The notes under the pieces: generated by a model
Databases searched by the model: none
Told to the model about the DNA's origin: nothing
What the model saw: only the letters and a program-made list of their open reading frames with translations
NCBI GenBank assembly: GCA_050942695.1
Contig: JBMNNU010000032.1
Coordinates: 1-17,816 of the forward strand
DNA length: 17,816 nucleotides
Source: JBMNNU01 sp050942695
GTDB taxonomy: Bacteria > Chloroflexota > UBA6077
Direction of reading: 5' to 3'
Shown here: positions 6,758 to 14,628 of the stretch, piece by piece
How positions within the stretch are numbered: position 1 is the stretch's first letter
Layout: every line of letters starts with the position of its first letter
Translations under genes and position numbers: made by a program

Positions 6758-7321
6758 GCAGAGCATCAAGGGGAACATCGATCGAAAAGATCCATAATAG
6801 TAGTCCCATCATGGGATATCCACCGACCTCCTGAAAGGGGTCGCATGGTGGGGGAATAACTCCTCGGCAGTTATGGGATGTCTTGGTGAGCATGCCCTAT
6901 GGGATGCTTACGCCCATTAGACCCAGCGCTCCGCACCCCGACCCAGCCAAGAGCCACCCGCGCATTCCGTCCTTCTTCAACTTCGGTACAGATCTTGCTC
7001 ATCAATATGCCGGTGACTCCAACATGTGGTGCTCGTAGGAGCGAGGCCAAATCTGCACTCGTCACCTCTTGCTCAAGCGCTACCAATCTTGGAATCATGG
7101 AGGCCGGAATTAATTTGATAATTAATATGCGGAAAGGTGCGATCACCAGTACCGAAAGCCAAACTTTAGACCTCTTCTTCAGAACTCTATTTCGGCTGGG
7201 TATCTGGGCTGCCGATTGGGAAGTTTGGTACGGGACAAAACCGCTGATAATCCCGGGAGTGGAACATCGCCCCGCGATAATCCGCCACCCTCCGGAAGCT
7301 AGCCCTACACATTAGAACAGG
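6758..7321. other. 564-base stretch without a confident gene
   Basis: Open frames exist on both strands (plus 6899-7315, 138 codons; minus 6871-7146, 91 codons), but neither has a ribosome binding site, an ATG at its proposed start, or a recognisable family. The minus frame reads fairly protein-like in its middle (ALEQEVTSADLASLLRAPHV), so a decayed or unusual small gene cannot be excluded. Three hairpins lie side by side at the left end: TCCCAT/ATGGGA (6804-6816), GACCTC/GGGGTC (6825-6842) and ATAACT/AGTTAT (6856-6874). None is followed by a T-run. Confidence 0.5.
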
Positions 7322-7525
7322 TCAATTACGAGGTGAGTATTCCTCACACTTCCCTGCAACCTGGCGTAAGTAAGGGGTACCCATAGCGAGGCTGGTTATC
7401 GAATATGAACCTTTATATCCACCGTTTCGAGTTGGGCGATCGAACTTGCCCAAAGCGCAACGACTCTTCGTGGTTCCGTCGACTGGTTCCAGATGTTGAC
7501 AGGAAATACACTTGATCGCAGGCAT
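7322..7525 (-). CDS. Small four-cysteine protein, hypothetical
   Basis: A 67-residue soluble protein that I do not recognise. Its cysteines (Cys6, Cys9, Cys23, Cys60; pattern C-x2-C-x13-C-x36-C) suggest a metal site, either a zinc ribbon-like fold or an Fe-S cluster. The N-terminal MPAIKCISCQHLEPVDG and the CALGKF segment resemble small domains in which a CxxC knuckle opens the protein. ATG 7525 is supported by GGAGGAG (complement of 7533-7539) with eight bases of spacing. It follows the DUF1232 gene on the same strand by 81 bases and may be co-transcribed; a -10-like TATAAC (complement of 7546-7551) lies just upstream, but its leader would be very short. No partner gene tells its role. Confidence 0.7.
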   Translation of the reverse strand: MPAIKCISCQHLEPVDGTTKSRCALGKFDRPTRNGGYKGSYSITSLAMGTPYLRQVAGKCEEYSPRN

Positions 7526-7606
7526 GCCCGAGTCTCCTCCACAAGGTTATAATCCTGGGGCATCATATCTGGAACACCAATCTTCGTCAACCAAGCCAGC
7601 AACCTT

Positions 7607-7942
7607 CTACTTGATGATCCGATAATCGCCTTCTATCACCCTATTCGGGTCTTCTGGGCTCTGCTTACGGGGCCTTCCTGCCAGGTTTTCCGCATGCTCC
7701 CTTACCAATTCCGGGGGGCAAAGTCTTAAAAACAGCATTACAGATAACAGTAGCATGGTAATATCGTCCAGTTGCCCTAGGGCTATAAAGAAATCAGGCA
7801 TCAAGTCTATTGGGGAAAAGGCGTATAATACACCCAGTGGGATTATGAGCTTGGAGGATAACGCCACACGCTTATCCTTCAACAAGCGCCAAGCCAATCG
7901 ACCATTTCTCGCGAGGTTTAGTAGACTAAATAATCTAATCAT
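7607..7942 (-). CDS. DUF1232 (YkvA-like) membrane protein
   Basis: A 111-residue protein with a DUF1232 core at about 29-72: KLIIPLGVLYAFSPIDLMPD followed by LGQLDDITMLLLSVMLF, the typical 'YxxSPIDLiPDfip.lG.lDD' signature. Two hydrophobic stretches (31-55 and 60-75) suggest membrane association. The family is widespread and has no firmly known function. I chose the ATG at 7942 because a TATAAT lies upstream at 7985-7990 on this strand, which puts the longer TTG start upstream of the expected transcript. The ribosome binding site is weak. It sits between the C39 peptidase and the four-cysteine gene on the same strand. Confidence 0.85.
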   Translation of the reverse strand: MIRLFSLLNLARNGRLAWRLLKDKRVALSSKLIIPLGVLYAFSPIDLMPDFFIALGQLDDITMLLLSVMLFLRLCPPELVREHAENLAGRPRKQSPEDPNRVIEGDYRIIK

Positions 7943-7984
7943 CTGTTTACCAACGGATCTAACGCTTCTAACGCCTCTAATGCA

Positions 7985-7990
7985 ATTATA
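7985..7990 (-). promoter_or_regulatory. Probable -10 element for DUF1232 gene
   Basis: A perfect TATAAT on the minus strand, about 43 bases before the chosen ATG. The -35 region (TGTTCT at 17 bases) is poor. Downstream of it GCGTTAGA occurs twice in the leader (GCGTTAGAAGCGTTAGA), a short direct repeat that could be an operator half-site pair. Confidence 0.4.
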
Positions 7991-8026
7991 GCTCCAGTTA
8001 GGCAAACAGAACAGACTTTGATGTAC

Positions 8027-9307
8027 TCACCACCCTTGTCTTCCCACAGCAAAAGCAGCGAAAGGGCAATAGGATGTGCTCCAGGCTTGTTCCAGTTGCT
8101 TTGCACTTATCAATCGCCCGTAACCGGGGCCATCGATATCCGTTGGGTCGCTATAGATGAAGTCTTCTCCCTGTACCCCGCATAGAACAACATAGTGGTC
8201 TTCCCAGTAATCAGAGCTATCTCGCCCCGGCATCATGTGGAACCTCAACTGGGGAACGACTGGACGCCCATCCAATATATGCCTTCGCAGGTCATCTAAG
8301 CTCCACTTTTTCAAATCGCTCCCAGAATACAGGTCATACCCTCTCATCCCCAACAGCTCTACGGCGCTCTGGAGATACTCAATAGCAAATCCAGTATCAT
8401 CCCCGGAGGTTCCCTGCAATCGGTGGGCAACAGAGCGCAGCTCAGCATTAGTTGAAGCTACTCCCAAGTACTCGAGGATCATTCCGATACTTGCGGGGCC
8501 GCAATTTGCCGTAGCGGCCGGACTGCCATCCAACTGCGTCCGGTATGGGAGCTGAATCCATACCCCATCGCCTGAAAGAAGGCAGCCAACTCTCTCCTTA
8601 TCCAGCCATCGCGCCCCCCGGCTCTCCGCCGCCAGGACTGGGCCGGCTGCAACCAGGTTTTCTACATCTACCCAGCCTTCGGCAGGCTCCCGCTCCCGAC
8701 CATTCCCGAGGTAGTAAACCCGCACCGACTGCCCGCCATCGTCTAACGTCTCCAACACCACGCCGGGCTGCAGCCACGAAACGATACCTGATGCTGGATC
8801 CCGAGTCGATCTGAGCGCTGTTACCCTTCTCACCATTAGCCATTTCGGCGCCCCAATGGGGGCTACATCAGCGCTATCTACAAGCCCTTCTGCCGCCTCG
8901 TGATCGATATTATCCCCCGCATAGTGAACCAGCAGTTGGCCGTCGTTGTTGTATGCCAGTACCCGCAGGACGGTGCCCTTAGGGACACTCTCATCCTGGC
9001 GCTGAAGTCCACCGATCAGGCGAACATCGCGCAGCAAGGTCACCCAGAGCGGCCGAGAATCCTGCTGCAGAGTGGGTGTTACCGCGACACTTGCTCCGGA
9101 GGGCAGGGTCGAAGGAAGCGCTGCAGGCAGTTCACCTGTCGGGGTCGGTTGAGCAGCGCTCGAAGGCTCCGCCTCCGCAATGGAAGACCGAACATCTTCC
9201 CAATGGCCCGAGATGCGGGTCTGCCAGATAAGGCCGGCAGCTAAAAGTAGAATCGAGACAAAGAGGATGCAATATCGAATAAAATTACGCCAGGAGTTGT
9301 AGCTCAT
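8027..9307 (-). CDS. Membrane-anchored C39-like cysteine peptidase with SH3-like repeats
   Basis: A 426-residue extracytoplasmic protein. Residues 10-28 form one N-terminal membrane segment, 45-85 a Pro/Ser/Thr/Ala-rich linker, then two SH3-like modules (about 86-152 and 153-222), each beginning P/K-W and closing with an EGxVD and a V-A-x-x-G-A/P turn. The C-terminal domain (about 250-426) is a Peptidase_C39_2 domain: Cys269 in TANCGPASIGMILEYLG, His371 in EDHYVVLCGV, and Asp387 in YSDPTD form the papain-like triad. Family members cleave peptides, sometimes cell-wall peptides; the substrate here is unknown. ATG 9307 has GAGGA about ten bases upstream. A good minus-strand promoter lies at 9382-9410. 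It is divergent from an L,D-transpeptidase with similar repeat modules, suggesting both act at the cell wall. Confidence 0.88.
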   Translation of the reverse strand: MSYNSWRNFIRYCILFVSILLLAAGLIWQTRISGHWEDVRSSIAEAEPSSAAQPTPTGELPAALPSTLPSGASVAVTPTLQQDSRPLWVTLLRDVRLIGGLQRQDESVPKGTVLRVLAYNNDGQLLVHYAGDNIDHEAAEGLVDSADVAPIGAPKWLMVRRVTALRSTRDPASGIVSWLQPGVVLETLDDGGQSVRVYYLGNGREREPAEGWVDVENLVAAGPVLAAESRGARWLDKERVGCLLSGDGVWIQLPYRTQLDGSPAATANCGPASIGMILEYLGVASTNAELRSVAHRLQGTSGDDTGFAIEYLQSAVELLGMRGYDLYSGSDLKKWSLDDLRRHILDGRPVVPQLRFHMMPGRDSSDYWEDHYVVLCGVQGEDFIYSDPTDIDGPGYGRLISAKQLEQAWSTSYCPFAAFAVGRQGW

Positions 9308-9610
9308 GGTAGCATTATCCTCTTGCGACGGCGGCTGTCAAACATCGTCCGTAAGACCTCGGTCGCCTGCAGAGAGCAGTCAATATAATTTTTTTCAAAG
9401 AATATGTCCATCTAACTTGCAGTATTTGCTGGATTCCGCTAATCTCATCCTGATAAAATTTTGGTCCAAATTCTATCTACGGCATAGGACACATCGGGTC
9501 GCTAATCCCCAAGCAAAGACATTACCACAACACGAACAGACGATGCAGTACGAGCCTAGGCAGCCTTTGGTTCGTTGCGCGCTCCGTCGTTTTTTTGGAG
9601 GTAGTACTGG
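9308..9610. other. Divergent intergenic region between the two cell-wall enzyme genes
   Basis: 303 bases with no gene. The left part carries the minus-strand promoter at 9382-9410. For the plus-strand gene I see only weak candidates, such as GATAAAAT near 9451, with no clear -35. The right end has a T-run followed by GGAGG at about 9598-9602, the ribosome binding site of the L,D-transpeptidase. Confidence 0.5.
9382..9410 (-). promoter_or_regulatory. Sigma-70-type promoter for the C39-like peptidase gene
   Basis: On the minus strand TGGACA and TATATT are separated by 17 bases; each matches the consensus at five of six positions. The spacer is A-rich. The predicted transcription start near 9375 gives a leader of about 65 bases. 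Confidence 0.6.
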
Positions 9611-10861
9611 ATGTCTCGTCTCGGTATCCCCCACATTAGAGGAAACATTGTAATAGTGGTAGCCCTAGGCATTATTGCAGTGTGCACATTCATGGTAGCG
9701 GCTATGGACATAACAACAGCCTCAGCGTTCGATCCTAGATGGGTCCAGAACCACCAAGAGACGGAGCTTTGGTCGGGTCCGGATGCTAACGCGGTGTCTT
9801 TTGGGCGGGTTCCCCAGTGGAGTTACTTTCAGGCTATAGGGCCTCAACAGGACTCTCGATTGTATGTGTGGAATCCGCAGACTAACAACTACGCCTTTAT
9901 CGATGCTGCGGCTGTGGGCCCCAGTGGGGCGCCGCCAACTGCAACGCCGACACCGCCCCCTACACCAACACCATCTTGGCAAATCCCGTCCGTACCTCCA
10001 GGTTACGAGAACTGGTGGGTTGCCAACTTCGTAGAGACGACACTATGGTCGACACCCGGGCCGGACGCAGAACCGATATGGGAGGTGCCGCAGTTCCGCC
10101 GTTTCATGGTGGTGGCTGAGCAACAGGGTGATAAACTGAAGGTATGGAGCCCTGAGAAAGATAGGATCGGCTACATAAACGCATTAGATGTAGGGCCTTC
10201 AGATCCATCCATCTTCATAACTCTCTATATTCAATCTCCAAAAGTAGTTCGCGAGATCAACCTACCCGGCCGTTCGGTGGGCGCCAATACCTTCCTTAGA
10301 AGCCTCCCGATCGATCACGAAGAGGCCGAAATTCGCCATCTTCCCAACAACACGCCGATAACGGTGCTGAGAGAGGTGGAGACGTCGGATGGAGAACGAT
10401 GGTACCAGGTTAACCAAGAAGAGTATCTGAAGGGCAGCGAGGTAAGGATTCCAACACCCCCCACGACAACCTTCGAAGGCAAGTGGATAGACGTGGAGCT
10501 TGAGACGCCAGCCATCGTTACGGCTTACGAAGGTAACAGAGCGGTTTTCTCCTGCCTTACCATCAAAGGCTACGCAGCTACACCGACCAGAACCGGGATA
10601 TATACGATCTTACGTCGAGTGGCCGATGAGACCATGGATAGCGAGACTATCGGCATCCCGCGCGACGCCCCGGGTGGTTACCACTTGAAGCACGTCTTAT
10701 ATACTCAGTACTTCACGAGCGACGGAGCATCGTTCCACTACAACTATTGGCTGGGGACTTTCGGGTGGCCGGGAAGTCACGGCTGTTTAGGGCTGAGCCT
10801 CAATGACTCCAAATGGCTCTGGGACTGGGCCACGGTAGGCACACCGGTTGTAATCAGGTAG
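9611..10861 (+). CDS. L,D-transpeptidase (YkuD) with tandem SH3-like modules
   Basis: A 416-residue membrane-anchored enzyme predicted to form 3-3 cross-links in peptidoglycan or attach proteins to it. Residues 13-33 are a membrane anchor or uncleaved signal. Two SH3-like modules (about 41-106 and 132-197) share the pattern W-x-x-x-x-E-T-x-L-W-S ... V-P-Q ... L-x-V-W-x-P ... G-P-S and are joined by a Thr/Pro linker (109-122). A third SH3-like segment covers about 203-283. The YkuD domain (about 291-416) ends with His376 and the active-site SHGCLGLSLNDSKWLW, Cys392 being the nucleophile. Asn is replaced by Ser/Leu after the HGC, a tolerated variation. ATG 9611 follows GGAGG with nine bases of spacing. 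A perfect-palindrome terminator follows at 10887-10918. Confidence 0.93.
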   Translation: MSRLGIPHIRGNIVIVVALGIIAVCTFMVAAMDITTASAFDPRWVQNHQETELWSGPDANAVSFGRVPQWSYFQAIGPQQDSRLYVWNPQTNNYAFIDAAAVGPSGAPPTATPTPPPTPTPSWQIPSVPPGYENWWVANFVETTLWSTPGPDAEPIWEVPQFRRFMVVAEQQGDKLKVWSPEKDRIGYINALDVGPSDPSIFITLYIQSPKVVREINLPGRSVGANTFLRSLPIDHEEAEIRHLPNNTPITVLREVETSDGERWYQVNQEEYLKGSEVRIPTPPTTTFEGKWIDVELETPAIVTAYEGNRAVFSCLTIKGYAATPTRTGIYTILRRVADETMDSETIGIPRDAPGGYHLKHVLYTQYFTSDGASFHYNYWLGTFGWPGSHGCLGLSLNDSKWLWDWATVGTPVVIR

Positions 10862-10886
10862 CCAGCCGACGATCTAATAGCCAATC

Positions 10887-10920
10887 AAGCCGCCACGGTT
10901 TCGAAACCGTGGCGGCTTTG
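10887..10920 (+). terminator. Terminator after the L,D-transpeptidase gene
   Basis: AAGCCGCCACGGTTT and its exact complement AAACCGTGGCGGCTT flank a central CG, forming a 32-base perfect palindrome (10887-10918), 26 bases after the stop codon. The following T-run is short (CTTTGTG), so it is a strong hairpin with a modest tail. Confidence 0.75.
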
Positions 10921-10958
10921 TGTACGCGTTATTGGGTGATTTTTCTACCCTCTTCCTA

Positions 10959-10967
10959 TGGTACAAT
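10959..10967 (+). promoter_or_regulatory. Extended -10 promoter for the two-component genes
   Basis: TGGTACAAT is an extended -10 element about 55 bases before the histidine kinase start. A pyrimidine-rich tract lies upstream, but no clear -35 is seen. Confidence 0.45.
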
Positions 10968-11022
10968 CGATATTGGGATATTAGAAGGTTAGGGATAACA
11001 AGGTCACTACAAAGGCGTAGTC

Positions 11023-11865
11023 GTGAAATCTAATGAAGCTCGAACCGAATATCCCGACAGCTCACCAACTACCGGGAGATCTGTACAGGAACTCCAGGCT
11101 CTATTGGAGCGACAAACCAGAGAGCTAGAGGCGCAGATAGGAGTTCTGCAGGAGGCAAACAGGCAGAAATCAGAGCTTCTATCCACCCTATCGCACGAAA
11201 TGCGTACCCCTTTAGCATCTATCAAAGGCTATGCGACAGCCCTGCTGTTAGATGATCCAAAATGGGATGAGGCAACTCGGCGCGAATTCCTGGAGGTTAT
11301 CGTCAATGAGTGCGATAACCTGGAAAACCTGATATCAGACATCCTGGAGTCTTCGACTATCGAAGCAGGCTTCCTGGAAATCGAAAAGCAACCAACGTTG
11401 CTGGCCAGAATAGCCAAGCGCGCGATCGAACAGGTCAGCGTCAGAGCTAGGCGGCATCGGTTCATAGTGAGCTTCCCTCCAGGGTTTCCGGTAGTAGACG
11501 CCGATCCCCGCCGCATCGAACAGGTCCTACACAATCTGCTGGATAACGCAGTGAAGTACTCGCCCAACGGCGGTTTAGTGGTAGTAAGGGGTGATGTGCG
11601 TGAGGGAGAGGTGCAGATCAGCGTCGCGGATCAAGGTGTTGGGATAGCACCGGAGCATCTCAACCGTCTCTTCGAGCGGTTTTTCCGGATCAAGTCGAAG
11701 ACCACCCCCAACGTCTTAGGTACTGGCCTAGGCCTCCCCATAGCTCGCACCATCGTCGAGAGCCATGGCGGCCGGATCTGGGCAGAAAGCACTCTAGGTT
11801 CCGGGACTACTTTCTTCTTCACTCTACCTTTGGGGCCAGGAGGTGCCAGCAATGATGATGCCTAA
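11023..11865 (+). CDS. Soluble sensor histidine kinase
   Basis: A 280-residue kinase of the HisKA/HATPase_c type. Residues 20-55 are a predicted coiled coil; the HisKA dimerisation domain carries the H-box LSTLSHEMRTPLASIKGY with phospho-acceptor His58. The ATPase domain shows the N-box VLHNLLDNAVKYSPNGG (Asn171, Asn175), G1 DQGVGIA (203-209), the F-box LFERFFR, and G2 GTGLGLPIA (233-241). There are no membrane segments and no PAS, GAF or other recognised input domain, so signal input must come through the short N-terminus or a partner. The start is GTG 11023 with only a weak AAAGG site; other starts would cut the coiled coil. The stop overlaps the response regulator start by 14 bases, indicating translational coupling. 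Confidence 0.93.
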   Translation: MKSNEARTEYPDSSPTTGRSVQELQALLERQTRELEAQIGVLQEANRQKSELLSTLSHEMRTPLASIKGYATALLLDDPKWDEATRREFLEVIVNECDNLENLISDILESSTIEAGFLEIEKQPTLLARIAKRAIEQVSVRARRHRFIVSFPPGFPVVDADPRRIEQVLHNLLDNAVKYSPNGGLVVVRGDVREGEVQISVADQGVGIAPEHLNRLFERFFRIKSKTTPNVLGTGLGLPIARTIVESHGGRIWAESTLGSGTTFFFTLPLGPGGASNDDA

Positions 11866-12547
11866 GATTCTGGCAATCGACGACGAACCGAAGCTGCTAA
11901 AGCTGGTACGATCGGTACTCCAGACCGAAGGGTACGATGTAGACACGGCGAGCAACGGGCAGGAAGGGCTGGATAAGGTAAAAGCCTCTCAGCCGGACCT
12001 TGTATTGCTGGACATCCTGCTCCCCGGGGAGCTAGATGGCTACGAAATCTGCCGCCGCATACGCGAAAACTCCAACATCGCGGTAATAATGCTGACCGCC
12101 AAAGCGCAAGAGAGAGATAAGATCCGCGGTTTTGAAGTTGGAGCCGACGATTACCTGACCAAACCTTTCAGTTCGAGGGAGCTGCTGGCCAGGGTAAAAG
12201 CGGTGCTCCGGAGATGCTGGTCGGGAGGGCAGCCGAAAAACGGCCAACTCGTCACCTGCGGGGATCTGACTATCGACCTGGCGCAACGGCGGGTTGCGGT
12301 CCGAGGCAAAGAGATCATACTTACTGCCACCGAATACCGCCTGCTATCGGAGCTGGCGTTGAACGCCGGAAAGGTGATGCTCCACGAAGAGCTGCTGTCG
12401 CGGGTCTGGGGGGCGGATTATCGGGATGAAACAGACTATTTGCGGGCGTACATACGCTACTTGAGAAGAAAAGTAGAAAAAGATCCTGCCAATCCACGCC
12501 ATATCCTATCCAGGCCTGGGATAGGGTACCTGCTATCAACAGAGTAA
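11852..12547 (+). CDS. OmpR/PhoB-type response regulator
   Basis: A 231-residue DNA-binding response regulator, cognate to the overlapping kinase gene. The receiver domain (about 4-118) has Asp10-Asp11, the phospho-acceptor Asp54 in LVLLDILLP, Thr82 and Lys104 in YLTKPF. The winged-helix domain (about 135-231) carries LTATEYRLLSELALNAGKVM, then the recognition-helix region TDYLRAYIRYLRRKVE and the C-terminal hairpin RPGIGYLL. The overall pattern is closest to KdpE-like regulators, but no kdp genes are present. Three ATGs in a row occur (11852, 11855, 11858); I take the first, eight bases after AGGAGG (11838-11843). Targets are unknown; glutamate dehydrogenase lies directly downstream. Confidence 0.94.
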   Translation: MMMPKILAIDDEPKLLKLVRSVLQTEGYDVDTASNGQEGLDKVKASQPDLVLLDILLPGELDGYEICRRIRENSNIAVIMLTAKAQERDKIRGFEVGADDYLTKPFSSRELLARVKAVLRRCWSGGQPKNGQLVTCGDLTIDLAQRRVAVRGKEIILTATEYRLLSELALNAGKVMLHEELLSRVWGADYRDETDYLRAYIRYLRRKVEKDPANPRHILSRPGIGYLLSTE

Positions 12548-12554
12548 ACCCCAC

Positions 12555-12579
12555 CTCGCGTATTTTTTCACGAGTTTTT
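12555..12579 (+). terminator. Weak terminator-like hairpin after the response regulator
   Basis: CTCG and CGAG (12555-12558, 12571-12574) flank a T-rich loop and are followed by TTTTT. The stem is only 4 bp, so termination here is uncertain. Confidence 0.3.
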
Positions 12580-12669
12580 CATTCCTCACCGCCGCTTTTC
12601 ATACCCCTCTCACGGCTTCTCCCGTAAACTATTACAGGTAATAAAGGGCTGCCAATGGGAGGTATATCG

Positions 12670-14001
12670 ATGAGCAGTCAGAGTATCAAGCAAACGGGGC
12701 CCAACAATCGTCCTGGCGTTCCAAATTCGTCTTTAACGGAGACGGAGGAGGACGGATTTCTAGCCTCAGTTCAAAGATGCCTGAACGTAGCTGCCCTTCG
12801 GCTCGGGCTCGACCCGGGAATTCACGCTGCATTGCTGGAGTGCGAGCGGGAATTGTCCGTATCGATCCCCGTCACTATGGACGATGGAGCAATCCAGATC
12901 TTTAAGGGTTACCGAGTACAGCACAGCAGCGCCAGAGGGCCGTGCAAAGGGGGCATTCGGTACCACCCCGAATCGAGCCTCGACGAAACGCGAGCCCTAG
13001 CCGCGTTGATGACCTGGAAGTGCGCAGTAGTCGATATCCCCTTTGGGGGCGGCAAAGGGTCGGTCCAGTGCGACCCTACGAAGATGTCCCCCAATGAGCT
13101 GAAACGGGTGACCAGGAGCTACATCGCCAGGATCATGCCTATCCTTGGCCCAAAGGTCGACATACCCGCGCCAGACGTCAACACCAACGAACAGACCATG
13201 GCCTGGGTAATGGACACGGTTAGTTCGCTCACAGGCTGCTCTTGCCCGGAGTCGGTTACGGGTAAACCGATCGACCTTGGAGGCTCTCTTGGCCGCAAGA
13301 ACGCCACCGGCCAGGGCGTGGCAACGGTCGCGCTGGAGCTTCTCAAACGAAAAGGAATCCCCGCCGAGGGCGCTACCGTAGCGGTCCAGGGCTTCGGCAA
13401 GGTTGGGATGCCTACCGCTCTTTTCCTGGCCGAAAGGGGCTGTAAAGTCGTAGCGATCTCCGACATATCCGGCGGACTGTTTAGCCACAGGGGGCTGGAT
13501 GTCAAGGAGCTGTCGTCGTTCATAACCGCCTCACCGGGCCGATTGTTGGAGGATATCCAGCCTAACAAGGCCGAACGGATCTCCAACCAGGATGTGCTGG
13601 AAGTAGAAGTCGACATCCTGGTGCCGGCCGCCCTGGAGGGGCAGATCACCGGCAAAAACGCGCACAACGTACAGGCCCGCTACGTAGTCGAAGGCGCGAA
13701 CGGCCCCACCACACCCGAAGCCGACGCCATACTGGAGAAGAAGGGGACGGTCCTGGTTCCCGATATCCTAGCCAACGCTGGTGGTGTCGTGGTGTCCTAC
13801 TTCGAGTGGGTTCAGAACCTCCAGTGCTACCGCTGGGAGGCTGACGAGGTCAATAGAAACCTCGAACGGATAATGAAGCGGGCATTCGACGAGGTCTGGA
13901 CATTAGCCGAGCGGGACAAGGTTAGTCTGCGGGATGCAGCGTATCAGTTGGCCGTTGGCCGCGTCGCTTCGGCCGTCCAGAAGAGAGGCTTCTTCCCGTA
14001 A
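12670..14001 (+). CDS. gdhA: Glutamate dehydrogenase (Glu/Leu/Phe/Val dehydrogenase family)
   Basis: A 443-residue cytoplasmic enzyme that interconverts glutamate and 2-oxoglutarate plus ammonium, linking nitrogen and carbon metabolism. Substrate-binding Lys93 (GPCKGGIRYHP) and Lys117 (MTWKCAVVD), catalytic Lys129 (PFGGGKGSVQCDP) and Asp169 (PAPDVNT) are all present. The Rossmann domain carries GFGKVG at 241-246, followed by an acidic Asp265 in VVAISDISGG, more typical of NAD than NADP preference (an inference). GANGPTTPEAD and PDILANAGGVVVSYFEWVQN are normal family motifs. The length is slightly above the usual 410-420 because of a polar N-terminal extension of about 28 residues. ATG 12670 is preceded by GGGAGG with seven bases of spacing. 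A 184-residue unknown gene follows after 63 bases and probably shares its transcript. Confidence 0.95.
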   Translation: MSSQSIKQTGPNNRPGVPNSSLTETEEDGFLASVQRCLNVAALRLGLDPGIHAALLECERELSVSIPVTMDDGAIQIFKGYRVQHSSARGPCKGGIRYHPESSLDETRALAALMTWKCAVVDIPFGGGKGSVQCDPTKMSPNELKRVTRSYIARIMPILGPKVDIPAPDVNTNEQTMAWVMDTVSSLTGCSCPESVTGKPIDLGGSLGRKNATGQGVATVALELLKRKGIPAEGATVAVQGFGKVGMPTALFLAERGCKVVAISDISGGLFSHRGLDVKELSSFITASPGRLLEDIQPNKAERISNQDVLEVEVDILVPAALEGQITGKNAHNVQARYVVEGANGPTTPEADAILEKKGTVLVPDILANAGGVVVSYFEWVQNLQCYRWEADEVNRNLERIMKRAFDEVWTLAERDKVSLRDAAYQLAVGRVASAVQKRGFFP

Positions 14002-14064
14002 AAGCGGCGGAAAACCCTGCGTCGGAGAAGTCCGCGCTAGCGGACAGCTTTCTGGAGGTGTTAG

Positions 14065-14619
14065 ATGGCTATCGCTGATTTGAATACCACAGATTCAGGG
14101 GATTTAACAGACGGGCAAGCCGAGATAGCCAGCAGCGCGTTAGGGATAATCGAAAACGCAATAGCCCACTGCGAAACCATGACAGCCCTTCGGGGGCGAG
14201 ACCAGATAGCCGAGGCGCTTCGAGTCGAAAATCCTGCAATCCACGGCTACTTCCGTTACTCGATCGCGCAGCAGATTGCTGAATACCTCTCCGGGTTGGA
14301 TGAAACCGTAGTTTCAGTATACACCCATAGCTATGGGGACGCGGAGGAGGAAGGCGAGGACAAGAGTACCAGCCTGTCAGCTCCTATCAACCTCATACTG
14401 CATGTGCGACGAAAAACGGCAGCTCTCCACTCCATCGTAGCCTACCTGGACCGCCAGCTTCTAGAGAGCTATAAGCAGTTGATAGCCCCTGAAGGCAAGA
14501 GGATCGCGTCGATACTCGATATTCAGTTGGTAGACGACGAGGATATTCACACAGGCAGGGGATTCGGTGTGGTATTGAGATCCAGCTATTCCAAACCGGT
14601 GCGATTGTGGCCTGAGTGA
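14065..14619 (+). CDS. Unknown 184-residue protein downstream of glutamate dehydrogenase
   Basis: I do not recognise this protein. It is soluble, acidic and predicted mixed alpha/beta: a helix at 18-53, a second at 58-78 (YFRYSIAQQIAEYL), a strand-like VVSVYTHSYGDAE at 82-94, a hydrophobic strand INLILHVRR (108-116), a long helix LHSIVAYLDRQLLESYKQLI (120-139), and a final strand pair ending VRLWPE. No metal, nucleotide or catalytic motif stands out. ATG 14065 has GGAGG with six bases of spacing. It is 63 bases behind the glutamate dehydrogenase stop, with no terminator between them, and two strong terminators follow it. Co-transcription suggests a role linked to amino acid or nitrogen metabolism, but this is only context. 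Confidence 0.8.
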   Translation: MAIADLNTTDSGDLTDGQAEIASSALGIIENAIAHCETMTALRGRDQIAEALRVENPAIHGYFRYSIAQQIAEYLSGLDETVVSVYTHSYGDAEEEGEDKSTSLSAPINLILHVRRKTAALHSIVAYLDRQLLESYKQLIAPEGKRIASILDIQLVDDEDIHTGRGFGVVLRSSYSKPVRLWPE

Positions 14620-14628
14620 TCATACTCT

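Noticed and set aside
6871..7146. 91-codon minus-strand frame starting at a GTG
   Set aside because: It reads partly protein-like, but lacks a ribosome binding site and any recognised domain; kept only as a note in the gene-free stretch.
7270..7310. T-box-like GGGTGGCGG on the minus strand
   Set aside because: It departs from the conserved TGGNACCGCG antiterminator core, and no aminoacyl-tRNA or amino acid gene follows.
6899..7315. 138-codon plus-strand frame
   Set aside because: Composition is Pro/Thr/Ser-rich with no domain, no ribosome binding site, and it opposes a better-looking frame.
13119..13667. 182-codon minus-strand frame inside gdhA
   Set aside because: It is a shadow of the dehydrogenase coding sequence, with no family resemblance.
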